Source: Deltaproteobacteria bacterium (GTDB lineage: Bacteria > Desulfobacterota_D > UBA1144 > Nemesobacterales > N074bin48). From it: a stretch of DNA of 11,955 nt. Positions 5,354 through 11,955 of this stretch are shown piece by piece; the stretch's first letter is position 1, and each line of letters opens with the position of its first letter. Below the pieces are notes generated by a model. It saw only the letters and a program-made list of their open reading frames with translations, made no database searches and was not told where the DNA came from. The stretch lies in the NCBI GenBank assembly GCA_004356685.1, contig SMWS01000116.1:1-11955 (forward strand), read 5' to 3'. A program made the position numbers and the translations under genes.

Positions 5354-7798
5354 TCAGTCTATTGAATTTTCTTCGGTACTGTCCTGGTTAGAATTTTCTT
5401 TGTTACCACTTTTTGCAGCGTTTTTAAATTCTTCAGCAAGCCGTTTGAGTTTTTTGTTTACTAAGAAGTTAATCGTATCTTCTTTATAGGTACCATCTTT
5501 CCTTTTGTCTCCTGGTTTTATTCCTGTGAGAATTTCCAAAGCATCATCAATAGTTTCTATTGGATATATATGGAACTGCTTATTTTTAACAGCTTCGGCA
5601 ACTTCTTTTTTTAGCATTAAATTTTTAACATTCTGATGAGGAATTAAAACCCCGTTATGGCCGTTTAATCCTTTTTCTTTGCATACATGGTAAAATCCTT
5701 CAACCTTTTCGTTTACTCCGCCGATGGGCTGGATCTGACCCTTTTGATTTATAGAACCCGTGATGGCAAAGCATTGTTTGATGGGTATTTCTGAAAGGCT
5801 TGATAGCAGAGCAACAAGCTCGGCGGCTGATGCGCTGTCGCCATCTATCATTTCATAGCTTTGTTCAAAACCAAGGCTTGCAGAGAGACTTAGGGGCAAA
5901 TTTTGTGCGTATTTAGAGCCAAGATAACCGTTTAGGATTAATACACCCTTGTCATGTATATTGCCACTAAGCTTTGCTCTTCTTTCAATATTTATTAGTC
6001 CATCTGCCCCCATATATGTTTCGCATGTTATCCTGCTTGGCTTTCCAAAAGCATAATCTCCCATATTATAAACTGCAAGCCCATTTATCTGTCCTACAGT
6101 TTGTCCCTCAGTATCGATCATTATTGTTCCTTCGGTTATCATTTCCCTCATTTTTTCTTCAACCATATTTGATCTATGAACCTTTTCGTCGATTGCTGTT
6201 TCTACATGACTCCTATTAATTGTCTTACTACCGCTGCCCATTTCTGACCAGTAGTTTGCTTCTTTAATAATTTTCAGTATCGCACCAAAGCGAACCGAAA
6301 GCTTGCTCTTATCACCGGCAATTCTTGTAGAGTATTCGATTACAGCTTCAACACCGCTTCTATCAAAATGCTTCAGTCCCTCTTTTTCACAAATTGATTT
6401 TATAAAACAGCTATACTTAGTCAGCACAACATCGTTTTTTTCAACAATTGAATCGAAGTCAGCTTTTACCTTGAAAAGTTTTCTAAAGTCCTCATCATAA
6501 GCATACAACAGGTTATAAATCTGAGCATTACCCATAATAATAATTTTTACATCTAAACTTATAGGTTCAGGCCTCATTCCCACAGTACTAATCAGTCCAA
6601 AGTTTTGGAAACTATCTTCAACTCTCAGTTCTTGATTCTCTAACATTTTCTTAATGGAATCCCACACTAACGGATATTTAAATAGATCGTTTACTTCTAT
6701 AATCAGATAACCTCCGTTTGCTTTAGCGAGTGACCCAGCGTGGATCATCGTAAAATCAGCAAACAAAGCTCCAAATCTGGCTTCACGTTCAATTGAGCCA
6801 AAAAGATTTATATAAGTAGGGTGGGTTTCACAAATTACGGGAGCTCCACTAGTGTTAGAGTTATCAATGAAAACATTTATTCTATACTCAGTATATGTAG
6901 GTTCTGGCTTTGGGATACTCATGGGCTGGTAGCCAGGGGGAGGATTTTGGCTTCTGTCGGGCAAAAACTTGTCTATATTTTCAAGTATGTGTTTTTGAAC
7001 CAGATTTAGATAGTCTATAATTTGTTGCTCTTCGCTATAGTTTTCCTGGATGTTTTCCAGAATGTCCTTTACAGAAAACAGGGCTACTTTTCTCTCAAGT
7101 TCTTTGACTTTGTCCATATAGCCCATTTCCATTTTGCGAACTTTTTTGAGGACCGATGAAATTTCGAGCTCTATTCTTTCCTTTCTTTTTCTAATAATCT
7201 CTTTAAATGAATCGTCTAGTCTGTTGTAGTCCTCCTGAGTAATTGGTTTGCCGCCAATTATGGGTATTGTCGCAATTCCTGTTGGAGCAAACTGAATCTG
7301 CATTTCCTGCGTGTTAGCAAATTTCTGAAGCTCGTCTAACTCACTATTTTTATCTCGTTGAAATACATTTGTTAATTTTTGTTTTTCTTCTTCATATTCT
7401 TTAGTTTCAAACGATTTGGGAAGATTTTCTTTAAGGAGTTCAACAAAGTCTTCCATATCTTTTTTCAGGACTTTTCCCATTCCGGTTGGTAGTTTGATTG
7501 CTCTTGGTTCGCTTGGATCTGAAAAATTATATACATAACACCAGTCACTGGGTGCTGGCCTGTCTTTGGATACTCTTTCAAGCATTGAATTTACTGCACT
7601 TGATTTTCCTACACCTGGGAGCCCTGATACATAGATATTATAACCACGGTGGTTCATGCCTAGCCCAAAATCTATCGCCTTTACGGCCCTGTCCTGACCT
7701 ATAAACTCCTGGCATCCTCCCAATTCTTTGGTTGTTTTAAATCCTATGAATGAAAGGTCACATTTTTGATAAACTTCACTATATTTAAGTTCTTTCAT
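5354..7798 (-). CDS. Lon-like ATP-dependent serine protease (COG1067, LonB/YcbZ type)
   Basis: A soluble AAA+ protease of the Lon superfamily, distinct from classical LonA: there is no N-terminal LonA substrate domain. After ~30 residues comes a split AAA+ module with Walker A Gly-Leu-Pro-Gly-Val-Gly-Lys-Ser (59-66). A long charged helical insertion (about 115-275, coiled-coil-like) follows, then the rest of the ATPase with Gly-Gly-Tyr-Leu-Ile-Ile-Glu (362-368) at the Walker B position. The C-terminal protease domain has the dyad Ser655 in Asp-Gly-Asp-Ser-Ala-Ser and Lys698 in Gly-Gly-Val-Asn-Glu-Lys-Val. The last ~45 residues are a polar tail rich in Lys, Asn, Ser and Glu. At 814 residues it fits the longer members of the family; E. 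coli YcbZ is shorter. The start is backed by an AGGAG six bases upstream. It heads a tight group with radA and murI, fitting a stress or repair role. Confidence 0.93.
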   Translation of the reverse strand: MKELKYSEVYQKCDLSFIGFKTTKELGGCQEFIGQDRAVKAIDFGLGMNHRGYNIYVSGLPGVGKSSAVNSMLERVSKDRPAPSDWCYVYNFSDPSEPRAIKLPTGMGKVLKKDMEDFVELLKENLPKSFETKEYEEEKQKLTNVFQRDKNSELDELQKFANTQEMQIQFAPTGIATIPIIGGKPITQEDYNRLDDSFKEIIRKRKERIELEISSVLKKVRKMEMGYMDKVKELERKVALFSVKDILENIQENYSEEQQIIDYLNLVQKHILENIDKFLPDRSQNPPPGYQPMSIPKPEPTYTEYRINVFIDNSNTSGAPVICETHPTYINLFGSIEREARFGALFADFTMIHAGSLAKANGGYLIIEVNDLFKYPLVWDSIKKMLENQELRVEDSFQNFGLISTVGMRPEPISLDVKIIIMGNAQIYNLLYAYDEDFRKLFKVKADFDSIVEKNDVVLTKYSCFIKSICEKEGLKHFDRSGVEAVIEYSTRIAGDKSKLSVRFGAILKIIKEANYWSEMGSGSKTINRSHVETAIDEKVHRSNMVEEKMREMITEGTIMIDTEGQTVGQINGLAVYNMGDYAFGKPSRITCETYMGADGLINIERRAKLSGNIHDKGVLILNGYLGSKYAQNLPLSLSASLGFEQSYEMIDGDSASAAELVALLSSLSEIPIKQCFAITGSINQKGQIQPIGGVNEKVEGFYHVCKEKGLNGHNGVLIPHQNVKNLMLKKEVAEAVKNKQFHIYPIETIDDALEILTGIKPGDKRKDGTYKEDTINFLVNKKLKRLAEEFKNAAKSGNKENSNQDSTEENSID

Positions 7799-7834
7799 AT
7801 TCTACTCCTGCAGATATAAGAGATTTATTCTAAT

Positions 7835-7862
7835 ATTATAAATTTATGATTCATATTGTAAT
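7835..7862 (-). promoter_or_regulatory. Candidate sigma-70 promoter of the Lon-like/radA/murI group
   Basis: On the minus strand, ATTACA (7862-7857) is followed after 16 bases by a consensus TATAAT (7840-7835), 36 bases before the ATG at 7798. The -35 matches four of six positions. The placement between the dehydrogenase stop and this start fits a separate transcription unit, but the region is so AT-rich that a chance match is possible. Confidence 0.42.
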
Positions 7863-7918
7863 AGAGTTATACCAAATAAAAAAGGTTATTTTTAGATTAT
7901 GTAAAAAAGGGGGTAGAT

Positions 7919-8944
7919 CTAATTCTGAGGTTCTATGATTACTTTGATGGAATCTGTAGATTTTATTACCATTTCAAAGCCTTTTTGGGTTTCTCCCAGT
8001 GGCAGTCTATGGGTGATCATATCTGCTACATTGACCCTGCCGCCTCTTATCATACTGAGTGCCAGTGATAGATCATTCCCAGCCGCGGCATAGGAACTAA
8101 TGATCTTAATCCCTTTCCACCAGAGCTCATTGAAGTTTACAGACATTGTGTACCCAGGATCGGAAGGCGCAAAGTAAAGTATTGTGCCGCCTAGCTCTAC
8201 AAGAGAGAGAGCCTGTTCAATAGCCGGCTCAGCCCCGGTATTAACAATAACAAAATCAGCTAATCTGCCTTCATTTAGCTCTTCAATTTTTCCAGAGACA
8301 TTTTGATCCGCCTTTATAATAAAATCGGCGCCAAATTCCTTTGCCTTATCAAGCTTAAAATCGTTTATATCTACTGCAAATATCTTTCCGGCTCCCTGTG
8401 ATTTTGCATACTGCAGGTTTAACAGGCCAGTCATTCCACAACCGATAATTAAAACTGAGCTTCCGGTTTTAAAACCAGCAAGTCTTTGACCCCTTACTAC
8501 ACAACCAAGAGGTTCTACAAACGAGCCCTCTTCGTATGAAACATTGTCGGGTAATTTTAAAACTCCTCTGTCTACATTTATTGCCGGTATTCTTATGAAT
8601 TCTGAAAACCCTCCCGGATCAAAATGGGTGCTTCTTAAGATGCTGCATGCCGAATGATTCCCTCTTATGCAGTGATAGCAAGTGTTGCATGGGACATGAT
8701 GCGTAGCAATAACCCTGTCTCCTGTTTTAAATTTTTCAACATCACCGGCAGCCTCGATAACTTCACCAGCAACCTCATGGCCTAAAACAACAGGGGCTTT
8801 AGGAAGCCTGTACCACTGCATCGTATCACTTCCGCACACGCCGCTTGCAATGGTCTTTATTAAAATCTCGCCCTGGCTTATCTTGGGAAGAGGCAGTTGC
8901 TCGAGGCGTATATCACTATTATTGTAGTACATGGCTACGCGCAT
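7919..8944 (-). CDS. Zinc-dependent medium-chain (MDR) alcohol/polyol dehydrogenase
   Basis: A cytosolic NAD(P)-dependent oxidoreductase of the Tdh/sorbitol dehydrogenase group, 341 residues from the chosen start. Catalytic zinc ligands are Cys37 (Gly-Val-Cys-Gly-Ser-Asp), His56-Glu57 (Gly-His-Glu) and Glu144 (Val-Glu-Pro-Leu-Gly). The structural zinc loop has Cys86, Cys89, Cys92 and Cys100. The Rossmann motif Gly-Cys-Gly-Met-Thr-Gly (168-173), followed by Asp192 at the end of the second strand, favours NAD over NADP. The start at 8944 is preferred over an in-frame TTG at 8971 because ATG 8944 has a GGAG six bases upstream and the family begins at this point. The gene is 49 bp after the LsrF-like aldolase and is probably co-transcribed. 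It lacks the Asp-Pro-Phe-Gly segment of E. coli threonine dehydrogenase, so I do not call it tdh. Substrate unknown: a sugar, polyol or hydroxyketone. Confidence 0.88.
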   Translation of the reverse strand: MRVAMYYNNSDIRLEQLPLPKISQGEILIKTIASGVCGSDTMQWYRLPKAPVVLGHEVAGEVIEAAGDVEKFKTGDRVIATHHVPCNTCYHCIRGNHSACSILRSTHFDPGGFSEFIRIPAINVDRGVLKLPDNVSYEEGSFVEPLGCVVRGQRLAGFKTGSSVLIIGCGMTGLLNLQYAKSQGAGKIFAVDINDFKLDKAKEFGADFIIKADQNVSGKIEELNEGRLADFVIVNTGAEPAIEQALSLVELGGTILYFAPSDPGYTMSVNFNELWWKGIKIISSYAAAGNDLSLALSMIRGGRVNVADMITHRLPLGETQKGFEMVIKSTDSIKVIIEPQN

Positions 8945-8950
8945 TGTTTT

Positions 8951-8954
8951 CTCC
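8951..8954 (-). promoter_or_regulatory. Shine-Dalgarno that fixes the dehydrogenase start
   Basis: GGAG on the minus strand lies six bases before the ATG at 8944. The upstream in-frame TTG at 8971 has no purine-rich site before it, so the shorter reading is preferred. Confidence 0.65.
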
Positions 8955-8993
8955 GAGTAATTTAGAGGCAATTAAAAATAAATATTAGAATTT

Positions 8994-9809
8994 TTAAGCG
9001 GTTGCAGCAGCTTTTTGATTTTCAGATTTAATTTCAAGAAATAGCTTATGCGCCTGCTTTGGTTTAAATCCTTCATGAACTATAGCACGTATAGCTCTTA
9101 TAATAGCAACGGGATGATCGTTTTGCCAGATGTTTCTTCCCATATCTACTCCAACTGCACCGCGCTGGATTGCATTATATGTCAGTTCAAACACGTCCAT
9201 TTCTGTTTCCAGTTTTGGTCCTCCTGCAATAACAATAGGAGCCGGGCAGCTCGTGGTAACCTTCTCAAAATCTTCACAGTAATAGGTTTTAATGATGTGT
9301 GCTCCAAGCTCAGCACAAATTCTGCAGCAAAGTGATAAATACCGGGCATCTCTTTTCTCAAGTTCTTTTCCAACCGCTGTAATTCCAAGCACTGGAATTC
9401 CATATTCCTGTCCCTGGTTTACAAGCTCGGCCAGGTTTAAAAGTGTCTGCCTTTCATGCGATGTGCCCACAAATACCGATATACCAACACCGGCAACATT
9501 TAATCTGATTGCATCTTTAAATGAAGTGGTGATTCCCTCATCTTCCAGTGCAGGGCCGACAATACTTACTCCGCCTGAAACCCTAAGGACTACATTTGCG
9601 CAAGACTCAGGATCGACCGAAGATCTCAATACTCCACGGGTGAGCATGATCGTGTCTGCATAGGGAAGAAGCGGTTCAATAGTTTTTCTAGGTTCTTCAA
9701 GCCTGTGAGTTGGACCCAAAAAATATCCGTGATCAAGTGCTAGCATTACCGTTTTCCCTGTTTTTGGGTTTATAATACGAGCCATTCTATTAGCCAGTCC
9801 CCAGTCCAT
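8994..9809 (-). CDS. Class I aldolase/thiolase of the DhnA-LsrF family
   Basis: A TIM-barrel Schiff-base enzyme closely resembling E. coli LsrF, the thiolase that splits 3-hydroxy-2,4-pentanedione-5-phosphate with CoA in AI-2 breakdown. Family blocks in order: Asp-Trp-Gly-Leu at the start, Asn-Pro-Lys-Thr-Gly-Lys-Thr-Val-Met-Leu-Ala (14-24), Asp26-His-Gly-Tyr-Phe, Thr-Arg-Gly-Val-Leu-Arg (57-62), Ala-Val-Gly-Lys-Glu (145-149), the Schiff-base lysine Lys174 in Ile-Ile-Lys-Thr-Tyr-Tyr (matching LsrF Lys203), Ile-Ala-Gly-Gly (194-197) and Gly-Val-Asp-Met-Gly-Arg-Asn (220-226). At 271 residues it lacks the ~30-residue N-terminal extension of E. coli LsrF. The start has a GAGG about ten bases upstream. 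No LsrK, LsrG or AI-2 transporter is nearby, so the substrate may differ: a phosphorylated ketose or deoxy-sugar handled together with the adjacent dehydrogenase. FbaB-like aldolase activity is the alternative. Confidence 0.87.
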   Translation of the reverse strand: MDWGLANRMARIINPKTGKTVMLALDHGYFLGPTHRLEEPRKTIEPLLPYADTIMLTRGVLRSSVDPESCANVVLRVSGGVSIVGPALEDEGITTSFKDAIRLNVAGVGISVFVGTSHERQTLLNLAELVNQGQEYGIPVLGITAVGKELEKRDARYLSLCCRICAELGAHIIKTYYCEDFEKVTTSCPAPIVIAGGPKLETEMDVFELTYNAIQRGAVGVDMGRNIWQNDHPVAIIRAIRAIVHEGFKPKQAHKLFLEIKSENQKAAATA

Positions 9810-9882
9810 AATTGTAATACCTCTCTTTTAAGTAATTTAGAATATAGGAATTTATAGGATGGCTTAGCTTAAGTCAATTTAG

Positions 9883-9891
9883 ATTATAACA
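9883..9891 (-). promoter_or_regulatory. Candidate extended -10 promoter of the aldolase-dehydrogenase pair
   Basis: The minus strand carries TGT followed by a perfect TATAAT (9888-9883), an extended -10 element about 74 bases before the aldolase ATG. No good -35 is seen at 17 bases, which such promoters can tolerate. A second candidate just downstream has TTGACT (9877-9872) and TATAAA (9856-9851), but with only a 15-base spacer. Confidence 0.42.
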
Positions 9892-9932
9892 GACAAAGAA
9901 TATAGAGATTTAAAAAAAGCGTTATTAAGGAA

Positions 9933-10436
9933 TTATTCCCCTTCCCAAAGCCCTACCTCTACATCTCCTCTTAGAATCTTCTCGGTTTTTATAGAAGAAA
10001 TTGATCCATTTTGAGGGATTGAGCTAACTACCCCTACTTTTCCTGAATCAGGGTATACTTTTATGTCTGGTTCATTCATCGTGGAAATACACATATATTT
10101 AAGGATAGATTCTCCTCTGTTTGTTAGCTGATGTGCGCAGCCTTCTGCAGGGAAACTCATATAGTCTCCTTTTGATACAAAATATGATTCATCACCAAAT
10201 CTAAGTTCCGCATAGCCTTCTAAGATAAATACGGATTCTTCGTTTGAGCAGTGATAATGAAAAGGAAAAGCTGATTTGCCGGGCGGTACTTCATAAATGG
10301 AGCAGCCCAGTTTCTGTGCGCCTGAATTTTTTGAAAGTGATTTCTTCTTGTATTCAAACTTAGAATTATGTTCGTTACTATCCCAGGCCAGGTCTTTTTT
10401 GTTAATTATATTTGCAATCTTTAATTTTTCCTTCAT
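9933..10436 (-). CDS. Cupin-domain protein (single-domain, COG3837-like)
   Basis: A 167-residue protein with one complete cupin barrel. Motif 1 reads Pro-Gly-Lys-Ser-Ala-Phe-Pro-Phe-His60-Tyr-His62, three residues, Glu66/Glu67, then Gly74. Motif 2 is Gly90, Pro96-Ala-Glu-Gly99, two residues, His102, three residues, Asn106. His60, His62, Glu66 or Glu67, and His102 form the usual metal site, so a metal-dependent enzyme (dioxygenase, isomerase, lyase) or a small-molecule sensor is possible; the substrate is not predictable. The ~40 residues before the barrel and ~45 after it are charged and match nothing I recognise. There is no signal peptide. It precedes the aldolase by 123 bp on the same strand. 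The start has AGGAG about ten bases upstream, directly abutting a large inverted repeat, which suggests regulated expression. Confidence 0.85.
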   Translation of the reverse strand: MKEKLKIANIINKKDLAWDSNEHNSKFEYKKKSLSKNSGAQKLGCSIYEVPPGKSAFPFHYHCSNEESVFILEGYAELRFGDESYFVSKGDYMSFPAEGCAHQLTNRGESILKYMCISTMNEPDIKVYPDSGKVGVVSSIPQNGSISSIKTEKILRGDVEVGLWEGE

Positions 10437-10448
10437 TTCCCTTACTCC

Positions 10449-10481
10449 TAATACTAAAGCTTTATTAATGCTTTAGTATTA
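10449..10481 (-). promoter_or_regulatory. Perfect 12-bp inverted repeat abutting the cupin ribosome-binding site
   Basis: taatactaaagc (10449-10460) and its exact reverse complement (10470-10481) are separated by nine bases. On the minus strand the repeat ends immediately before GGAG of the cupin Shine-Dalgarno, 12 bases from the ATG. It has no following T-run, so it is not a bioF terminator. It could be an operator for a dimeric regulator, or an RNA hairpin that controls translation initiation of the cupin. The arm contains TAATAC, which could also serve as a -10 element. Confidence 0.6.
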
Positions 10482-10512
10482 CATAAAACAAAAATCTTTC
10501 AATATGATTAAC

Positions 10513-10536
10513 AAAAAAATTAATAAATTTAATTTT
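10513..10536 (-). terminator. Weak A/T-only hairpin with T-run after bioF
   Basis: On the minus strand AAAATTAA (10536-10529), a five-base loop and TTAATTTT (10523-10516) form an eight-pair stem that runs into further Ts to 10513. It starts 10 bases after the bioF stop. All pairs are A-T, so termination would be inefficient and the call is tentative. Confidence 0.3.
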
Positions 10537-10546
10537 GTCTTGGGAA

Positions 10547-11731
10547 TTATTTATCAGTTAAAAGATTTTTGTAGCTCTTTTTAAAGGCTTCCAGCGCTTT
10601 TTCAATCTGCTTATCTGTATGCTTTGCCATAAGCGTAGCCCTTATCCTGCACATTCCCTCGGGCACAGAAGGGGGTCTCACTGCGGGAGTGTAAACTCCA
10701 TTTTCTCTTAGTGATTTAGCAAAGTCCAGTGTCGGTTGAGCTTGGCCGATTAAAACTGGTATTACTGCAGAATGAGAGGGCAGAACAGTAAGTCCAATAT
10801 CTTCAAGCCCTTTTTTAAATCTATTTATTAACGTCCATAAATATTCTCTTCTTTCAGGCTCATACTCTATAATGTCAATTGCTGTAAGAGATGCTGCTAG
10901 TGATGATGCAGGTAAAGAAGTATCGAAAATATAGCTCCTTACCCTGTTTCTAATAAAATCAATAAGCTTTTTGCTTCCGGCAATGTAGCCTCCAAGAGAA
11001 CCAACTGCTTTTGAAAGTGTACCCATCACAATTGGAACTCTCTGCTCAATTCCAAAGTGCTCTGTGCCCCCGCTTCCTCTTTTTCCAAGCACTCCTGTTG
11101 AATGAGCCTCATCAATCATAAACATACACCCGTATTTATCGGCCAAATCTGCAATTTCAGGCAGGGGCGCAAGATCGCCGTCCATACTAAAAACCGTATC
11201 GGTTACTATGAGTTTTTTGCGTTTACTGTTTTTGTCATTTACTAATAGAGACTCTAAATGGTTGCTATCCAGATGTTTATAAATCCTGATTTCAGCTTTG
11301 GATAGTCTGCAACCGTCGATTATAGATGCATGATTTAACTCATCACTGTAAACGATATCATCTTTGCCAATCAGTGTTGATATGGTTCCGGTGTTAGCCA
11401 GGTATCCAGTGCTAAAAAGGATTGCAGATTCTGTTTTTTTAAATTGTGCTATCCTTTCTTCGAGCTGTCTGTGCAGGTCGGTGCTTCCGCTTACAAGCCT
11501 TGATCCCCCAGAGCCTGTTCCATACCTTTCTATCGCTTCTATGGCTGCTTTTATTACCCGCGGCTCTATTGTTAAGCCAAGATAACTGTTTGAAGACAGT
11601 AGAATATACTTTTTGCCCTCAATTATTATCTCTGGAGACTGGGCAGTTTCTAACTCAGTAAGAATTCTGAATAGGTCTTTGTTTTTTATATCTTTTAATT
11701 CATTTTCAATCCAGCTGAGCGAATCTGTCAT
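10547..11731 (-). CDS. bioF: 8-amino-7-oxononanoate synthase
   Basis: A PLP-dependent enzyme that condenses pimeloyl-CoA or pimeloyl-ACP with L-alanine in the first step of the biotin ring pathway. The 394 residues cover the whole alpha-oxoamine synthase fold. Visible are Asn-Ser-Tyr-Leu-Gly-Leu (48-53), Gly-Thr-Gly-Ser-Gly-Gly-Ser-Arg (71-78), His134 in Leu-Asn-His-Ala-Ser, Asp207-Glu-Ala-His210 and the PLP lysine Lys241 in Gly-Thr-Leu-Ser-Lys-Ala. The C-terminal Val-Arg-Pro-Pro-Ser-Val-Pro-Glu-Gly block is typical of BioF. KBL, which acts on glycine and acetyl-CoA, has Asp-Asp-Ser-His and a different C-terminal block, so bioF is preferred although a zinc dehydrogenase lies downstream. No other bio gene is in the window. 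No Shine-Dalgarno is seen before ATG 11731; other family activities (serine palmitoyltransferase-like) are less likely. Confidence 0.85.
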   Translation of the reverse strand: MTDSLSWIENELKDIKNKDLFRILTELETAQSPEIIIEGKKYILLSSNSYLGLTIEPRVIKAAIEAIERYGTGSGGSRLVSGSTDLHRQLEERIAQFKKTESAILFSTGYLANTGTISTLIGKDDIVYSDELNHASIIDGCRLSKAEIRIYKHLDSNHLESLLVNDKNSKRKKLIVTDTVFSMDGDLAPLPEIADLADKYGCMFMIDEAHSTGVLGKRGSGGTEHFGIEQRVPIVMGTLSKAVGSLGGYIAGSKKLIDFIRNRVRSYIFDTSLPASSLAASLTAIDIIEYEPERREYLWTLINRFKKGLEDIGLTVLPSHSAVIPVLIGQAQPTLDFAKSLRENGVYTPAVRPPSVPEGMCRIRATLMAKHTDKQIEKALEAFKKSYKNLLTDK

Positions 11732-11955
11732 TTAATAGATAACCACGAATGGGGATTGTGATCAATTGTGTTCTTGAAAAGTTATACTGAATACTGAATC
11801 AAGTTCAGAACAGGCTTGTTTCAGAATCTAGTATTTTTCTCTTCCTTGAAACAAAAACAGATACTTTATTAAGAAGAATTCGGTCGGTCAGGATTGAAGT
11901 TAATAGTCTGATAGTTTATTGAGGGTTAGATTTAGCCAAAATACAAAAATCAAGA

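Noticed and set aside
9905..9945. Intrinsic terminator at the cupin stop (ggaataattcc palindrome with a later T-run)
   Set aside because: The palindrome leaves almost no loop and the T-run begins about eight bases after the stem, so it does not fit a standard terminator.
7919..11731. Threonine catabolism pair Tdh + Kbl (zinc dehydrogenase plus alpha-oxoamine synthase)
   Set aside because: The synthase carries BioF-type blocks (Asp-Glu-Ala-His, Arg-Pro-Pro-Ser-Val-Pro-Glu-Gly) rather than KBL ones, the dehydrogenase has Glu-Pro-Leu-Gly instead of the Tdh Asp-Pro-Phe-Gly, and two other genes separate them.

Overview
The window is AT-rich (roughly 36-38% G+C by eye) bacterial chromosome. PilZ signalling, murein synthesis (MurI), an ~800-residue COG1067-type Lon-like protease and a signal-peptide-bearing protein suggest a Gram-negative free-living bacterium. 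The family mix resembles deltaproteobacterial or related candidate lineages (Desulfobacterota- or Dadabacteria-like), but that placement is a guess without searches.

Left part (1-1640): a disturbed, mobile-element-like zone. On the minus strand lie the start of an exported protein running off the left edge, a 25-codon small frame, and the C-terminal part of a GNAT acetyltransferase. The 5' end of that GNAT overlaps, antisense, the 5' end of a tyrosine recombinase gene. The convincing homology of the two changes over within about 30 bp (near 535-565), so both look 5'-truncated by one rearrangement. The integrase ends 35 bp before an intact tRNA-Asn(GUU) gene.

Middle part (1640-3100): two plus-strand genes, a single-domain PilZ protein and a conserved Cys-rich 232-residue protein of unknown function. 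The 225 bp between them hold only a 14-bp palindrome and AT-rich sequence.

Right part (3100-11731): seven minus-strand genes. In transcription order they are bioF, a cupin, an LsrF/DhnA-type aldolase, a zinc-dependent MDR dehydrogenase, a Lon-like AAA+ protease, radA and murI. Spacing splits them into sub-groups. bioF is followed by a weak A/T-only hairpin. The cupin has a perfect 12-bp inverted repeat abutting its Shine-Dalgarno. The aldolase and dehydrogenase sit 49 bp apart behind a candidate extended -10 promoter. The Lon-like gene has its own candidate promoter and is followed 20 bp later by radA and then murI. The final 224 bp (11732-11955) hold bioF's upstream region, with short repeats and no convincing gene.

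Functionally, Lon-like protease, RadA and MurI are housekeeping (proteolysis, recombination repair, D-glutamate for peptidoglycan), and BioF makes the first committed intermediate of biotin. The cupin-aldolase-dehydrogenase set is the least explained: LsrF chemistry without any visible LsrK/LsrG partner or AI-2 transporter. No clear new defence system, CRISPR array or insertion sequence is visible.
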